11,812 bases of DNA from Treponema sp. (GTDB lineage Bacteria; Spirochaetota; Spirochaetia; Treponematales; Breznakiellaceae), in NCBI GenBank assembly GCA_031278025.1, contig JAITLF010000229.1:1-11812 (forward strand). Reading direction: 5' to 3'. Positions 5,113-11,812 of the stretch are shown here, piece by piece. The notes under the pieces are model-generated. The model saw only the letters and a list, made by a program, of their open reading frames with translations, did no database searches and was not told the origin of the DNA. The position numbers and the translations under genes were made by a program. Position 1 is the stretch's first letter, and every line of letters begins with the position of its first letter.

Positions 5113-6981
5113 ATGAAGACCCGGACAATTCGTATCGGCGGCATGACCTGTGTAAGCTGTCAAAACCGGATTGAAAAAAGACTGAAAAGCATCGCAGGCG
5201 TCAGGGACGCGGCGGTGAATTTTAATGAGGGAACGGCGGTTGTTACCTATGATCCCTCACTGCTCACGTTTAACGAGATTACGGCCGCCATTGAGGAACT
5301 GGATTATCAGGCAGCGGATGGGGCCGGCGCTTCGGTTCGGGAGACGGCGGGGACCCTGGTAATCATCCTTGCCCTCTATACGCTGCTGCGGGGCCTGGGG
5401 CTGGGCGCGTTGACCTCGGCCTTTCCGCTGGCGGAGGCGGGGATGGGGTACGGCATGTTGTTCGTCATCGGCCTTGTTACGTCGGTCCACTGCGCGGCCA
5501 TGTGCGGGGGGATCAACCTGTCCCAATGTATCCCCGCCGCCCTGCCGCCCCCTCCGCCGGGGAGCCGCCGGAATATCCTCCTTCCTTCTATCGTATACAA
5601 TGCCGGGCGGGTGATTTCTTATACCGTCCTGGGAACCGTTGCCGGGGCCGTGGGGCAGGCGGTTACCCTGTCCGGGCGCTTCCAGGGTCTGGTGCAGCTT
5701 GCGGCCGGGGTTTTTATGGTGATCATGGGGATCACCATGCTGGGCCTGTTTCCCGCGCTGCGGCGCCTTATCCCCCGTATGCCGCGGATCTTCGCCCGGA
5801 AGATCGACGAGCAAAAGGCCGCCCGCAGGAACCCCCTGATTATCGGCCTGCTCAACGGGTTTATGCCCTGCGGCCCCTTACAGGCCATGCAGGTGTATGC
5901 CCTGTCCGCTGGAAGCCCCCTGGCCGGGGGCCTTTCCATGCTTCTCTTTAGTTTGGGAACGGTTCCCCTGATGTTCGGTATTGGGGCCGTGAGTTCCCTG
6001 TTGAGCGGCCTTTCCAACGGGCGTCGGTTTACCGCCGCCGTGATGAAGGTTGGGGCCGTCCTCGTTACGGTGATGGGCATGGCCATGTTCACCTACGGCT
6101 TTAACCTGAGCGGCTTTTCAAACCCCCTGGCCGGCATCGCCGGTTTTGCCGGCATCCCCCGGCGGGCGGCGGGACCGGCGCTCTGGAAGGGGAACGCCAG
6201 GTTTACGCCGCCTGAGGAGGCGCCCTTTCGAATCGAAAAGGGCGTGCAGATCGTCAATTCCACCCTGAGCGGGGGGCGGTACCCGGCGATTACGGTGCAG
6301 GCCGGGGTTCCGGTACGGTGGACGATCACCGCCCCGGCCGGGAGCATCAACGGCTGTAATAACCGTATGATCATCCGGGAGTACGGGATTGAACACCGGT
6401 TTACCCCTGGGGAAAACGTGATCGCCTTTACCCCCGCACGAACGGGGAAATTCCCCTATTCCTGCTGGATGGGGATGATACGCAGCTCCATTACGGTGGT
6501 GGAGGAAGGGCAAATCCCGGTGGACGACGGCGGAAGCGGCGGGGAAGGCCCTTCGCCGGCGGGGGTAACGATTCCTACGGACACCCTCGCGGTGGCGGAA
6601 ATAGGCGCGGGCGCCCGTTACCAGACGGTTAAAACCACCCTGCGGGACGACGGCATAGACCCGGCGATTTTGGTACTGCAGCGGGGGATTCCGGCGGTAT
6701 GGACCATCACCAACGATTCCCAGGATCCGGGAAACAGCCGCCTTATCTTCCCGGTTTATTCCACCCAACTGGAGATGGAGCAGGGGGACAACGGCGTTCA
6801 GCTTCTGCCGGCGGAGGATTTCGATTTTTCCACCGCCGACAATGTGTTCTACGGGTATGTGAAAGTGGTGGATGATCTTGACGCCGTGGATATACCGGCG
6901 GTAAAGGCGGAGGTTTCGGACTTTGAACCCCTCATCTACCCCGACGCCTATTTCGAGACCGCCTCCTGCTGCGCGCGGTGA
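5113..6981 (+). CDS. HMA / SafE-like (UreH-type) membrane / cupredoxin fusion protein, copper handling
   Basis: A 622-residue three-part protein. Residues 1-70 are a heavy-metal-associated domain with the G-G-M-T-C13-V-S-C16 Cu(I) site. Residues about 80-350 form a sulfite-exporter TauE/SafE-like (UreH-type) membrane domain with roughly seven hydrophobic segments. Its conserved cysteine motifs are HCAAMCGG (126-133) and NGFMPCGP (248-255). Residues about 372-460 are a cupredoxin-like domain with GCNN (C415) and Y-S-C451-W-M-G-M455, plausible Cu ligands. Residues about 490-600 are a second, degenerate cupredoxin-like domain, and the chain ends S-C-C-A-R. With an odd number of helices, HMA is cytosolic and the cupredoxins are outside. 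The annotation name 'sulfite exporter' is probably misleading, since the metal-binding ends argue for Cu transfer. It is first of three co-directional copper genes. The transported species is inferred. Confidence 0.9.
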   Translation: MKTRTIRIGGMTCVSCQNRIEKRLKSIAGVRDAAVNFNEGTAVVTYDPSLLTFNEITAAIEELDYQAADGAGASVRETAGTLVIILALYTLLRGLGLGALTSAFPLAEAGMGYGMLFVIGLVTSVHCAAMCGGINLSQCIPAALPPPPPGSRRNILLPSIVYNAGRVISYTVLGTVAGAVGQAVTLSGRFQGLVQLAAGVFMVIMGITMLGLFPALRRLIPRMPRIFARKIDEQKAARRNPLIIGLLNGFMPCGPLQAMQVYALSAGSPLAGGLSMLLFSLGTVPLMFGIGAVSSLLSGLSNGRRFTAAVMKVGAVLVTVMGMAMFTYGFNLSGFSNPLAGIAGFAGIPRRAAGPALWKGNARFTPPEEAPFRIEKGVQIVNSTLSGGRYPAITVQAGVPVRWTITAPAGSINGCNNRMIIREYGIEHRFTPGENVIAFTPARTGKFPYSCWMGMIRSSITVVEEGQIPVDDGGSGGEGPSPAGVTIPTDTLAVAEIGAGARYQTVKTTLRDDGIDPAILVLQRGIPAVWTITNDSQDPGNSRLIFPVYSTQLEMEQGDNGVQLLPAEDFDFSTADNVFYGYVKVVDDLDAVDIPAVKAEVSDFEPLIYPDAYFETASCCAR

Positions 6982-7008
6982 ACCGGCCTTTGGGGGTCCG
7001 GAGGGTTA

Positions 7009-7023
7009 GGGGGCGGATCCCCC
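7009..7023 (+). other. GC hairpin between cassette genes 1 and 2
   Basis: GGGGG (7009-7013) and CCCCC (7019-7023) flank a 5-base loop, followed by the moderately T-rich TTCTCTTATTAATTTT. It could partly attenuate transcription or protect mRNA ends inside the cassette. The 13 bases 7010-7022 (GGGGCGGATCCCC) recur exactly at 11685-11697, which marks it as part of a dispersed repeat. Confidence 0.45.
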
Positions 7024-7058
7024 GTTCTCTTATTAATTTTGAGGAGAGGAGTACAGAA

Positions 7059-7538
7059 ATGAAAAGAAGCTATAGGGCTGCAAGATTAGCCGCCCTCATG
7101 CTGCTTACCGGGACCGCGTTGTTCGCCCAGAACAGGGGGCGCTTGAACGAGGTAAAGCCCGTGATTGCCGACCGGGATCTGGTGATACCCATCGCGGAGG
7201 TTACGGAGAACGCGGTCTTCTATCCCGTTGACATTGAGGGAACCCGGCTTGAGGTGCTGGCGGTGAAAGCCCCGGATGGGACCATACGCACGGCCTTTAA
7301 TACCTGCCAGGTATGCTATGCTTCGGGCCGGGGCTTTTACAAACAGCAGGGGACGGTGCTGATCTGCCAGAACTGCGGCAACCGCTTCCGCATGAGCCAG
7401 GTGGAGGTGCGCGCCGGGGGCTGTAACCCGATTCCGATCTTTAAGAACTATAAAACGGTAACGGATACGGCCATCATCATTTCCCGTGATTTGCTGAAAG
7501 AGGCGAAAGTTATTTTCGCAAGCTGGAAGCGCGGGTAA
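7059..7538 (+). CDS. Secreted DUF2318-type cysteine-rich (Fe-S/metal-binding) protein
   Basis: 159 residues from ATG 7059, which has AGGAG (7047-7051) 7 bases ahead; the longer in-frame GTG start at 6978 overlaps the previous gene and has no such site. The N-terminus is a signal peptide (K-R-S-Y-R-A-A-R, then a hydrophobic run to A-L-F-A23/Q24), so the mature protein is extracytoplasmic. The mature part has three cysteine clusters: C83-x-x-C86-Y, C103-x-x-C106-G and G-G-C122-N-P-I-P. This matches the DUF2318 family, usually the soluble tail of a polytopic membrane protein found near iron or copper uptake genes. Here the tail stands alone with its own signal peptide. Spacing is 77 bases after the fusion gene and 33 before copA, consistent with one operon. 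It probably binds a metal or Fe-S cluster or carries electrons or copper; the exact cofactor is not known. Confidence 0.85.
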   Translation: MKRSYRAARLAALMLLTGTALFAQNRGRLNEVKPVIADRDLVIPIAEVTENAVFYPVDIEGTRLEVLAVKAPDGTIRTAFNTCQVCYASGRGFYKQQGTVLICQNCGNRFRMSQVEVRAGGCNPIPIFKNYKTVTDTAIIISRDLLKEAKVIFASWKRG

Positions 7539-7571
7539 GCCAAAGGAAACTAAACGAAGGAGCATGAGAAA

Positions 7572-9902
7572 ATGGAAAACAAGACATTGGGCATAGGCGG
7601 CATGACCTGCGCGGCCTGTTCAGCCAGGGTGGAAAGGGCGCTCCGCAAACTGGAAGGCATAGAAAGCGCTGCGGTGAACCTTGCCACGGAAAAGGCCGTC
7701 GTGGTCTACAATCCCCAGGTCCTGCGCCTTTCGGCCATCAAGCGCGCGATTGAAACGGCCGGGTATCAGGTCCTGGACCTTGCACGGGACGGGGCGGCGG
7801 ACGCGGACAAGATGCGGAAAGAGAAGGAGATAACGGTACTCAGGACAAAATTCATCGTCGCCGTATCCTTCGCCCTTCCCCTGCTCTATATCGCCATGGT
7901 TCCTATGATAACCTGGTTCACGCTTCCCTTTCCCCAGGCCCTGGCCCCCATGCATTTCCCCCGCATCTACGGCCTGGCGGAACTGGTTCTGGTTATCCCC
8001 ATCATCATCGCGGGCAACAAGTTCTATACCGTGGGCTTTAAGAACCTGCTGCGCCGAAGCCCCAACATGGATTCCCTTATCGCCGTCGGCACGACCGCTG
8101 CGGTGATCTACAGCCTCTACAATCTGGCCCAAATCGCCGCCGGGAATGTTCACGCGGTGGAATCCCTGTACTTTGAAACCGCCGGGGTCATTATCGCCCT
8201 TATCCTGCTGGGGAAAACGCTGGAAGCCGTGTCCAAGGGCCGTACCAGCGAGGCCATCAAACGCCTTATGGGGCTGGCGCCTAAGACGGCGATCATCATA
8301 GAGAACGACGCTTCCGGCAGGCCGGTGGAAAAGGAAATCCCCCTAGACGAGGTTGTCCCCGGCGATAGTATCGTGGTCAAGCCTGGGGCGAAGATCCCCG
8401 TGGACGGCGTTGTTACCGAAGGAGAGACCTCCATCGACGAATCCATGCTTACCGGGGAGAGTATGCCGGTGGACAAGAAAGCGGGGGATCCGGTCTACGG
8501 GGCCACCATCAATGCCAACGGGCTTATCCGTTTTAGGGCGGAAAAAGTCGGCGGCGATACCGCCCTGGCCCAGATCATCCGTCTGGTGGAAGACGCCCAG
8601 GGGTCCAAGGCTCCCATCGCTCAACTGGCCGACATCGTATCCGGCTACTTTGTCCCCATTGTCTGCGCCATTGCCCTTGTTGCCGGCGCCGCCTGGTTCG
8701 CGGCGGCCTTCGCGGGCCTGGTCAGCCTGCCGGAGGGAAAGCCGGCGCTGGAATTCTCCCTCACCATCTTCATCTCCGTGCTGGTCATCGCCTGTCCCTG
8801 CGCCCTGGGGCTTGCCACGCCGACGGCGATCATGGTGGGAACCGGCAAGGGCGCGGAAAACGGCATCTTGATCAAAGGCGGCGAGGCCCTGGAAACCGCC
8901 CACCGGATCAACGCCATGGTCTTTGACAAAACCGGAACCATCACTGAGGGGAAGCCAGAAGTTACCGATGTGGTTACCGCCGCCGGGGTGGACGGGAACG
9001 ACCTTCTGCGGATCGCCGCTTCCGCGGAAAAAGGCTCCGAGCATCCCCTGGGGCAGGCCATTGTGCGGGACGCCCAAAACCGGGGGCTGGAGATCTTCAG
9101 TACCCGGCGTTTCAAAGCCATACCGGGCCGGGGCATAGAGGCGGACATAAACGGCGTTACCGTGCTGGCGGGGAACCGGAAGCTGATGGATGAGCGGAAC
9201 ATTCCCCTGGGGGAGTTGGAAGCCGAAAGCGACCGCCTTGCCGGCGAGGGGAAAACCCCCATGTATATCGCCCAGGGCGGTGAGGACGGCGCGGGGGGCG
9301 TGAAGGCTTCGGGAATTGTGGCGGTGGCGGATGTGCTGAAAAAGAGCAGCAAAGCGGCCATCGAAAGCCTGCGCCGCATGGGGATTGAGGTTATCATGAT
9401 CACCGGGGACAACAAAAAGACCGCCTGCGCCATTGCCCGCCAGGCGGGGATAAGCCGGGTACTGTCGGAGGTGCTGCCCCAGGACAAGGCTGCGGAGGTG
9501 AAGAAGCTCCAGGAAGAGGGCCGCACGGTAGCTATGGTGGGGGACGGCATCAACGACGCGCCGGCCCTGGTTCAGGCGGACATTGGCATCGCCATAGGGA
9601 GCGGAACCGATGTGGCGATGGAGTCCGCCGATATTGTGCTCATGCACAGCGATCTTATGGATGTTCCGACGGCCATATCCTTAAGCAAGCGGACAATCCG
9701 CACCATCAAACAAAACCTGTTCTGGGCCTTCGGCTACAACACCCTGGGCATCCCCATCGCCGCCGGCGTTCTGTACCTGTTTGGGGGGCCTCTCCTCAAT
9801 CCCATCTTCGCCGCCGCCGCCATGAGCATGAGTTCCGTATCGGTATTGGCCAACGCCCTGCGCCTTAAACGCTTCAAAGCGGCGCGGGAACATAAGGGTT
9901 AG
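7572..9902 (+). CDS. copA: Cu(I)-exporting P1B-type ATPase CopA
   Basis: A 776-residue inner-membrane pump that uses ATP to move Cu(I) out of the cytosol. It has one N-terminal HMA domain (G-G-M-T-C13-A-A-C16), then eight hydrophobic segments. The actuator motif T294-G-E-S is present, as is the membrane metal site C408-P-C-A-L-G-L-A-T-P that defines P1B-1 Cu(I) pumps. The phosphorylation site is D452-K-T-G-T, the nucleotide-binding domain has S-E-H491-P-L-G, and the hinge is G657-D-G-I-N-D-A-P-A. The last two helices carry Y-N-T-L-G-I-P and [11 protein letters not shown], the additional Cu site pattern of CopA. The length is normal for a single-HMA enzyme. AAGGAG (7557-7562) lies 9 bases before ATG 7572. 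It is the last gene of the copper cassette. No CsoR, CopY or CueR gene is present in the window. Confidence 0.96.
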   Translation: MENKTLGIGGMTCAACSARVERALRKLEGIESAAVNLATEKAVVVYNPQVLRLSAIKRAIETAGYQVLDLARDGAADADKMRKEKEITVLRTKFIVAVSFALPLLYIAMVPMITWFTLPFPQALAPMHFPRIYGLAELVLVIPIIIAGNKFYTVGFKNLLRRSPNMDSLIAVGTTAAVIYSLYNLAQIAAGNVHAVESLYFETAGVIIALILLGKTLEAVSKGRTSEAIKRLMGLAPKTAIIIENDASGRPVEKEIPLDEVVPGDSIVVKPGAKIPVDGVVTEGETSIDESMLTGESMPVDKKAGDPVYGATINANGLIRFRAEKVGGDTALAQIIRLVEDAQGSKAPIAQLADIVSGYFVPIVCAIALVAGAAWFAAAFAGLVSLPEGKPALEFSLTIFISVLVIACPCALGLATPTAIMVGTGKGAENGILIKGGEALETAHRINAMVFDKTGTITEGKPEVTDVVTAAGVDGNDLLRIAASAEKGSEHPLGQAIVRDAQNRGLEIFSTRRFKAIPGRGIEADINGVTVLAGNRKLMDERNIPLGELEAESDRLAGEGKTPMYIAQGGEDGAGGVKASGIVAVADVLKKSSKAAIESLRRMGIEVIMITGDNKKTACAIARQAGISRVLSEVLPQDKAAEVKKLQEEGRTVAMVGDGINDAPALVQADIGIAIGSGTDVAMESADIVLMHSDLMDVPTAISLSKRTIRTIKQNLFWAFGYNTLGIPIAAGVLYLFGGPLLNPIFAAAAMSMSSVSVLANALRLKRFKAAREHKG

Positions 9903-10004
9903 GAGGGGGAGGGGGAGGCTGTTCCGAACCCCGCGCCGGCTATCCCGCTTTTACACGTGAATATGGCGTTTTTGATCCGCGGGGTGCATAAAACCGGAGT
10001 AACC

Positions 10005-10076
10005 ATGATGAAAACGGCCATACAACGCACCGGAGGGTTGGAACCGGCTCAATCTTTACGGAACCTGCGCCGATAA
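10005..10076 (+). CDS. Possible 23-residue leader ORF upstream of the VWA gene
   Basis: ATG 10005 has GGAG (9996-9999) 5 bases ahead, a better ribosome binding site than that of the next gene. It encodes 23 residues (M-M-K-T-A-I-Q-R-T-G...N-L-R-R) and stops at TAA 10074-10076, 6 bases before the VWA start and in the same frame. It could couple translation into the VWA gene by reinitiation, or be chance. The whole spacer after copA is open in this frame. No homology is recognised. The rest of the 180-base spacer has a G-rich run (9902-9918) and the inverted pair ACCCCGCG (9928-9935) / CGCGGGGT (9978-9985), but no convincing promoter. Confidence 0.25.
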   Translation: MMKTAIQRTGGLEPAQSLRNLRR

Positions 10077-10082
10077 AGAACC

Positions 10083-11198
10083 ATGACGTCTAAAAGGTTG
10101 ATTGCCGGCGTGGGGATGTTTTTGTTTTTCCAGGTTTCCCTGCATGCCCAGGATTTAACGATCGCCACCGGCGACATTCGGATAGAACAACGGGTTGAGG
10201 GCGGGTATCATCTTTTTATCCGGAAGAAGCCGGGGATAAACTCGGTGCTTCTGACTGAATCTACCCGGGACCCTGCCATGCGGGAGGACAATTTCGCGTA
10301 CCGTGCGCCGGAGTGGAATTTCATTAATGGCGATGAAATTCGTTATCTGAACGGGGTTCCCATCCCACGGGAGGACCGGATCTATTCGCTGATAGATTCC
10401 ACCGCCGAACCTCATCCCGAATTGGGGGAGGCTTTTCATATTTATATTCCCTATATTTTGAATTACGGTTTCCCTACTACCCGTCATGGGGAAGTTTATG
10501 TGGTAGACGGGACCTATCTTAACATACGCAGTTTCGCCCTGCCTTTCGGGGATTACCGGAGCAGTTTTCGGGACAATCCTTTTGTTTTGCGGGTGATCCA
10601 GACACCCCTGCCGGGGCCGCCTGAGGGGAATTACATGAAGGACACGGTTAAGGCCTTTCAGGAGATTGCCCAGAGCGGCAAAGGAACCCTGGTGTATTCC
10701 CAAGGGCCGCAGGACCTGGTACAAAAAATCGGCGAGATACTGGAACAGGAGAAGGGGAGGACCCTGGACCTTGTACTCTGCCTGGACACTACCAACAGCA
10801 TGAAGAATGATATTGATTCGATCCGGTCCCTGCTTATTCCCCTGCTGGAGACGATGGTTGCCGGTTTTCCAGACTTCCGTCTCGGCATGGTTCTGTATAA
10901 GGATTATTTTGAGGAATACCTAAACCGGCTCGTCCCCTTTACCCGGGATTTAGGGGCGGTCCGCAAGAACATCGCGGCCATACGGGTGAACGGCGGAAGG
11001 GATCTGCCCGAAGCGGTCTACGAAGCCCTGTATGAAGCGGCCGTTAAATTCCCCTGGGAAGCGGAGGCCAAACTCATCATCCTCATCGGCGATGCTCCGC
11101 CCCACGCCCGTCCCCGGGGTCCCATAACCTGGGACATGGTGGAAGACGGGATAGCCGAAAGGGATCTCAAGGTCCACGCCATCATCCTGCCGCAATAG
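10083..11198 (+). CDS. Secreted VWA-domain protein
   Basis: A 371-residue protein starting with a signal peptide (T-S-K-R-L, hydrophobic core, V-S-L-H-A22/Q23), so it is exported to the periplasm or outer envelope. Residues ~23-225 match nothing I recognise; they contain aromatic- and proline-rich, probably beta-structured sequence. Residues ~228-371 form a von Willebrand factor A domain. Its metal-ion site is D235-T-T-N-S239 (a D-x-T-x-S form of the usual D-x-S-x-S). The later G-G-R-D307-L-P-E-A and I-G-D-A-P-P-H resemble the GGGDxPE...DAPPH subgroup of VWA proteins. It probably binds a protein partner through Mg2+. The domain runs to the C-terminus with no membrane anchor. ATG 10083 has only a weak AAAGAA upstream. 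Convergent with the lipoprotein gene, 11 bases away. Biological role unknown. Confidence 0.85.
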   Translation: MTSKRLIAGVGMFLFFQVSLHAQDLTIATGDIRIEQRVEGGYHLFIRKKPGINSVLLTESTRDPAMREDNFAYRAPEWNFINGDEIRYLNGVPIPREDRIYSLIDSTAEPHPELGEAFHIYIPYILNYGFPTTRHGEVYVVDGTYLNIRSFALPFGDYRSSFRDNPFVLRVIQTPLPGPPEGNYMKDTVKAFQEIAQSGKGTLVYSQGPQDLVQKIGEILEQEKGRTLDLVLCLDTTNSMKNDIDSIRSLLIPLLETMVAGFPDFRLGMVLYKDYFEEYLNRLVPFTRDLGAVRKNIAAIRVNGGRDLPEAVYEALYEAAVKFPWEAEAKLIILIGDAPPHARPRGPITWDMVEDGIAERDLKVHAIILPQ

Positions 11199-11202
11199 CG
11201 GC
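11189..11202 (+). terminator. Weak hairpin over the VWA stop codon
   Basis: GCCGC (11189-11193) and GCGGC (11198-11202) pair around the 4-base loop AATA and are followed by the moderately T-rich GTTGTTACTTGTCCTTTT. With only 11 bases between the two convergent genes, this is the only structure seen that could end the VWA transcript. The T-run is broken, so the call is weak. Confidence 0.25.
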
Positions 11203-11209
11203 GGCGTTG

Positions 11210-11596
11210 TTACTTGTCCTTTTCGGCCATGCGCTCCAGGACTATCGTCGCAAGCCGCTTGTACTGAGGGGGCAGCAACACTTCGTCCGGGATATTGTAC
11301 CGTTCCAGGAGGGCGTTGAAGCCTTCCCGCGCGAGGTCGTATTTCCGTTGTTTGTAGTGGATAAAGGCGATTTCGTATTCCGCCGTACAGACCATGTCTA
11401 TATCGTCGGGGAACCGTTCCAGGACCATTTCGTAATATGCCTTGGCCTGTTTGTAGCGGTTCCTGTCCGAGGCTTCCTGGGCCCGCTGAACTATCTCCGC
11501 CGGGGTCGTATCGGCCCTAATCTCTTCAGGGCCGGAAGAACAGCCCGATAACAGCATCGCAAAGGCGACTATAAGGGGTAAATGTGTTAAACGCAT
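11210..11596 (-). CDS. Small TPR-containing lipoprotein
   Basis: 128 residues, starting at ATG 11596 on the minus strand. It has a lipoprotein signal peptide with lipobox L-L-S-G-C19, so it should be acylated at Cys19 and held in a membrane facing the periplasm. Residues ~32-105 form about two tetratricopeptide-like helix pairs: A-x-x-x-x-x-x-Y-x-x-A-K-x-Y-Y-x-x-V-L-E-R-F-P, then A-E-Y-E-I-A-F-I-H-Y-K-x-x-K-Y-x-x-A-R-x-x-F-x-x-L-L. This is the BamD/YbgF-like style of short lipoprotein scaffold, but at 128 residues it is much shorter than BamD and should not be called that. It probably mediates protein-protein contacts in the envelope. No strong Shine-Dalgarno lies ahead of the start; a TATAGA element (11610-11605) sits too close to it to be a convincing -10. 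Confidence 0.85.
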   Translation of the reverse strand: MRLTHLPLIVAFAMLLSGCSSGPEEIRADTTPAEIVQRAQEASDRNRYKQAKAYYEMVLERFPDDIDMVCTAEYEIAFIHYKQRKYDLAREGFNALLERYNIPDEVLLPPQYKRLATIVLERMAEKDK

Positions 11597-11678
11597 GACC
11601 CAAATCTATACGACTGGTAAAGTTAAAACAAGATACTTGACATAACGTTAGGCGCAATGCCAGTCCAAATATCCCGAA

Positions 11679-11758
11679 CCTCGCGGGGCGGATCCCCGCC
11701 GCCCCGCCGGGGGCGCCGCCCCCGGACCCCTGCTGGGGGACCGGGGTCCGAAGGACCC
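11679..11758. repeat. GC-rich palindromic intergenic repeat block
   Basis: A run of inverted repeats follows the shared CCTCGCGGGGC (11679-11689, also at 4968-4978). It contains GGGGCGGATCCCC (11685-11697, also at 7010-7022). It also contains a 7-bp hairpin, CCGGGGG (11707-11713) with CCCCCGG (11719-11725), and a 6-bp hairpin, GGGTCC (11744-11749) with GGACCC (11753-11758) around the loop GAA. Beyond it, 11759-11812 is C- and G-run-rich with no gene visible. It looks like a member of a dispersed GC-rich repeat family and may continue past the window. Confidence 0.6.
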
Positions 11759-11812
11759 TGGCCCCCCAGACCCCCCACAAAAAAGGGCGAGGGGATACCC
11801 CCGGAAAATTTT

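Noticed and set aside
8343..9647. Minus-strand open frame of 434 codons inside copA
   Set aside because: It lies antisense to the P-type ATPase core with every family motif intact; the translation resembles no protein and is a GC-driven shadow.
11526..11780. Minus-strand open frame of 84 codons upstream of the lipoprotein
   Set aside because: It translates the GC-rich repeat block into G/A/P-rich sequence and overlaps the lipoprotein signal peptide in another frame.

Overview
The window reads as chromosomal DNA of a GC-rich spirochaete, most likely a termite-gut type Treponema. This is inferred from the treponeme-like uncharacterised proteins (the 509-2215 product, a small tetratricopeptide lipoprotein, a secreted VWA protein), signal peptides ending in A-Q, and GC-rich palindromic spacers. 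No database search was possible, so the lineage call is a judgement.

Layout. Positions 1-508 hold an RNA-gene region: a near-consensus sigma70 promoter (141-169), a degraded tRNA-Gln-like sequence (184-262), a hairpin (290-309) and an intact tRNA-Glu(CTC) at 334-405. Positions 509-4864 are a tight housekeeping run on the + strand: a long protein of unknown function, pgeF (start overlaps the previous stop) and argS. Positions 4865-5112 are a repeat-rich, gene-free spacer. Positions 5113-9902 are a three-gene copper cassette: an HMA/SafE-like membrane/cupredoxin fusion, a secreted DUF2318-type cysteine protein, and the Cu(I) P1B-ATPase copA. Positions 10083-11198 encode a secreted VWA-domain protein. 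It converges with a minus-strand TPR lipoprotein (11596-11210). The last ~200 bases are a second GC-rich palindromic repeat block.

How the genes may work together. Two proteins of the cassette start with the same kind of cytosolic metal-binding HMA domain (GMTCxxC). One continues into a copper-exporting ATPase. The other continues into about seven membrane segments and then two cupredoxin-like domains expected outside the membrane. The small secreted protein between them has CxxC-CxxC-GGC cysteines. Together they suggest a route for moving Cu(I) from the cytosol across the inner membrane and handing it to, or oxidising it at, extracytoplasmic sites. No copper regulator is encoded in the window. 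This cassette is the most interesting system here. Other points for a second look are the promoter-bearing tRNA remnant, a T8 tract at the end of pgeF that would fuse PgeF to ArgS if one T were lost, and a GC-rich repeat family shared by three intergenic spacers.
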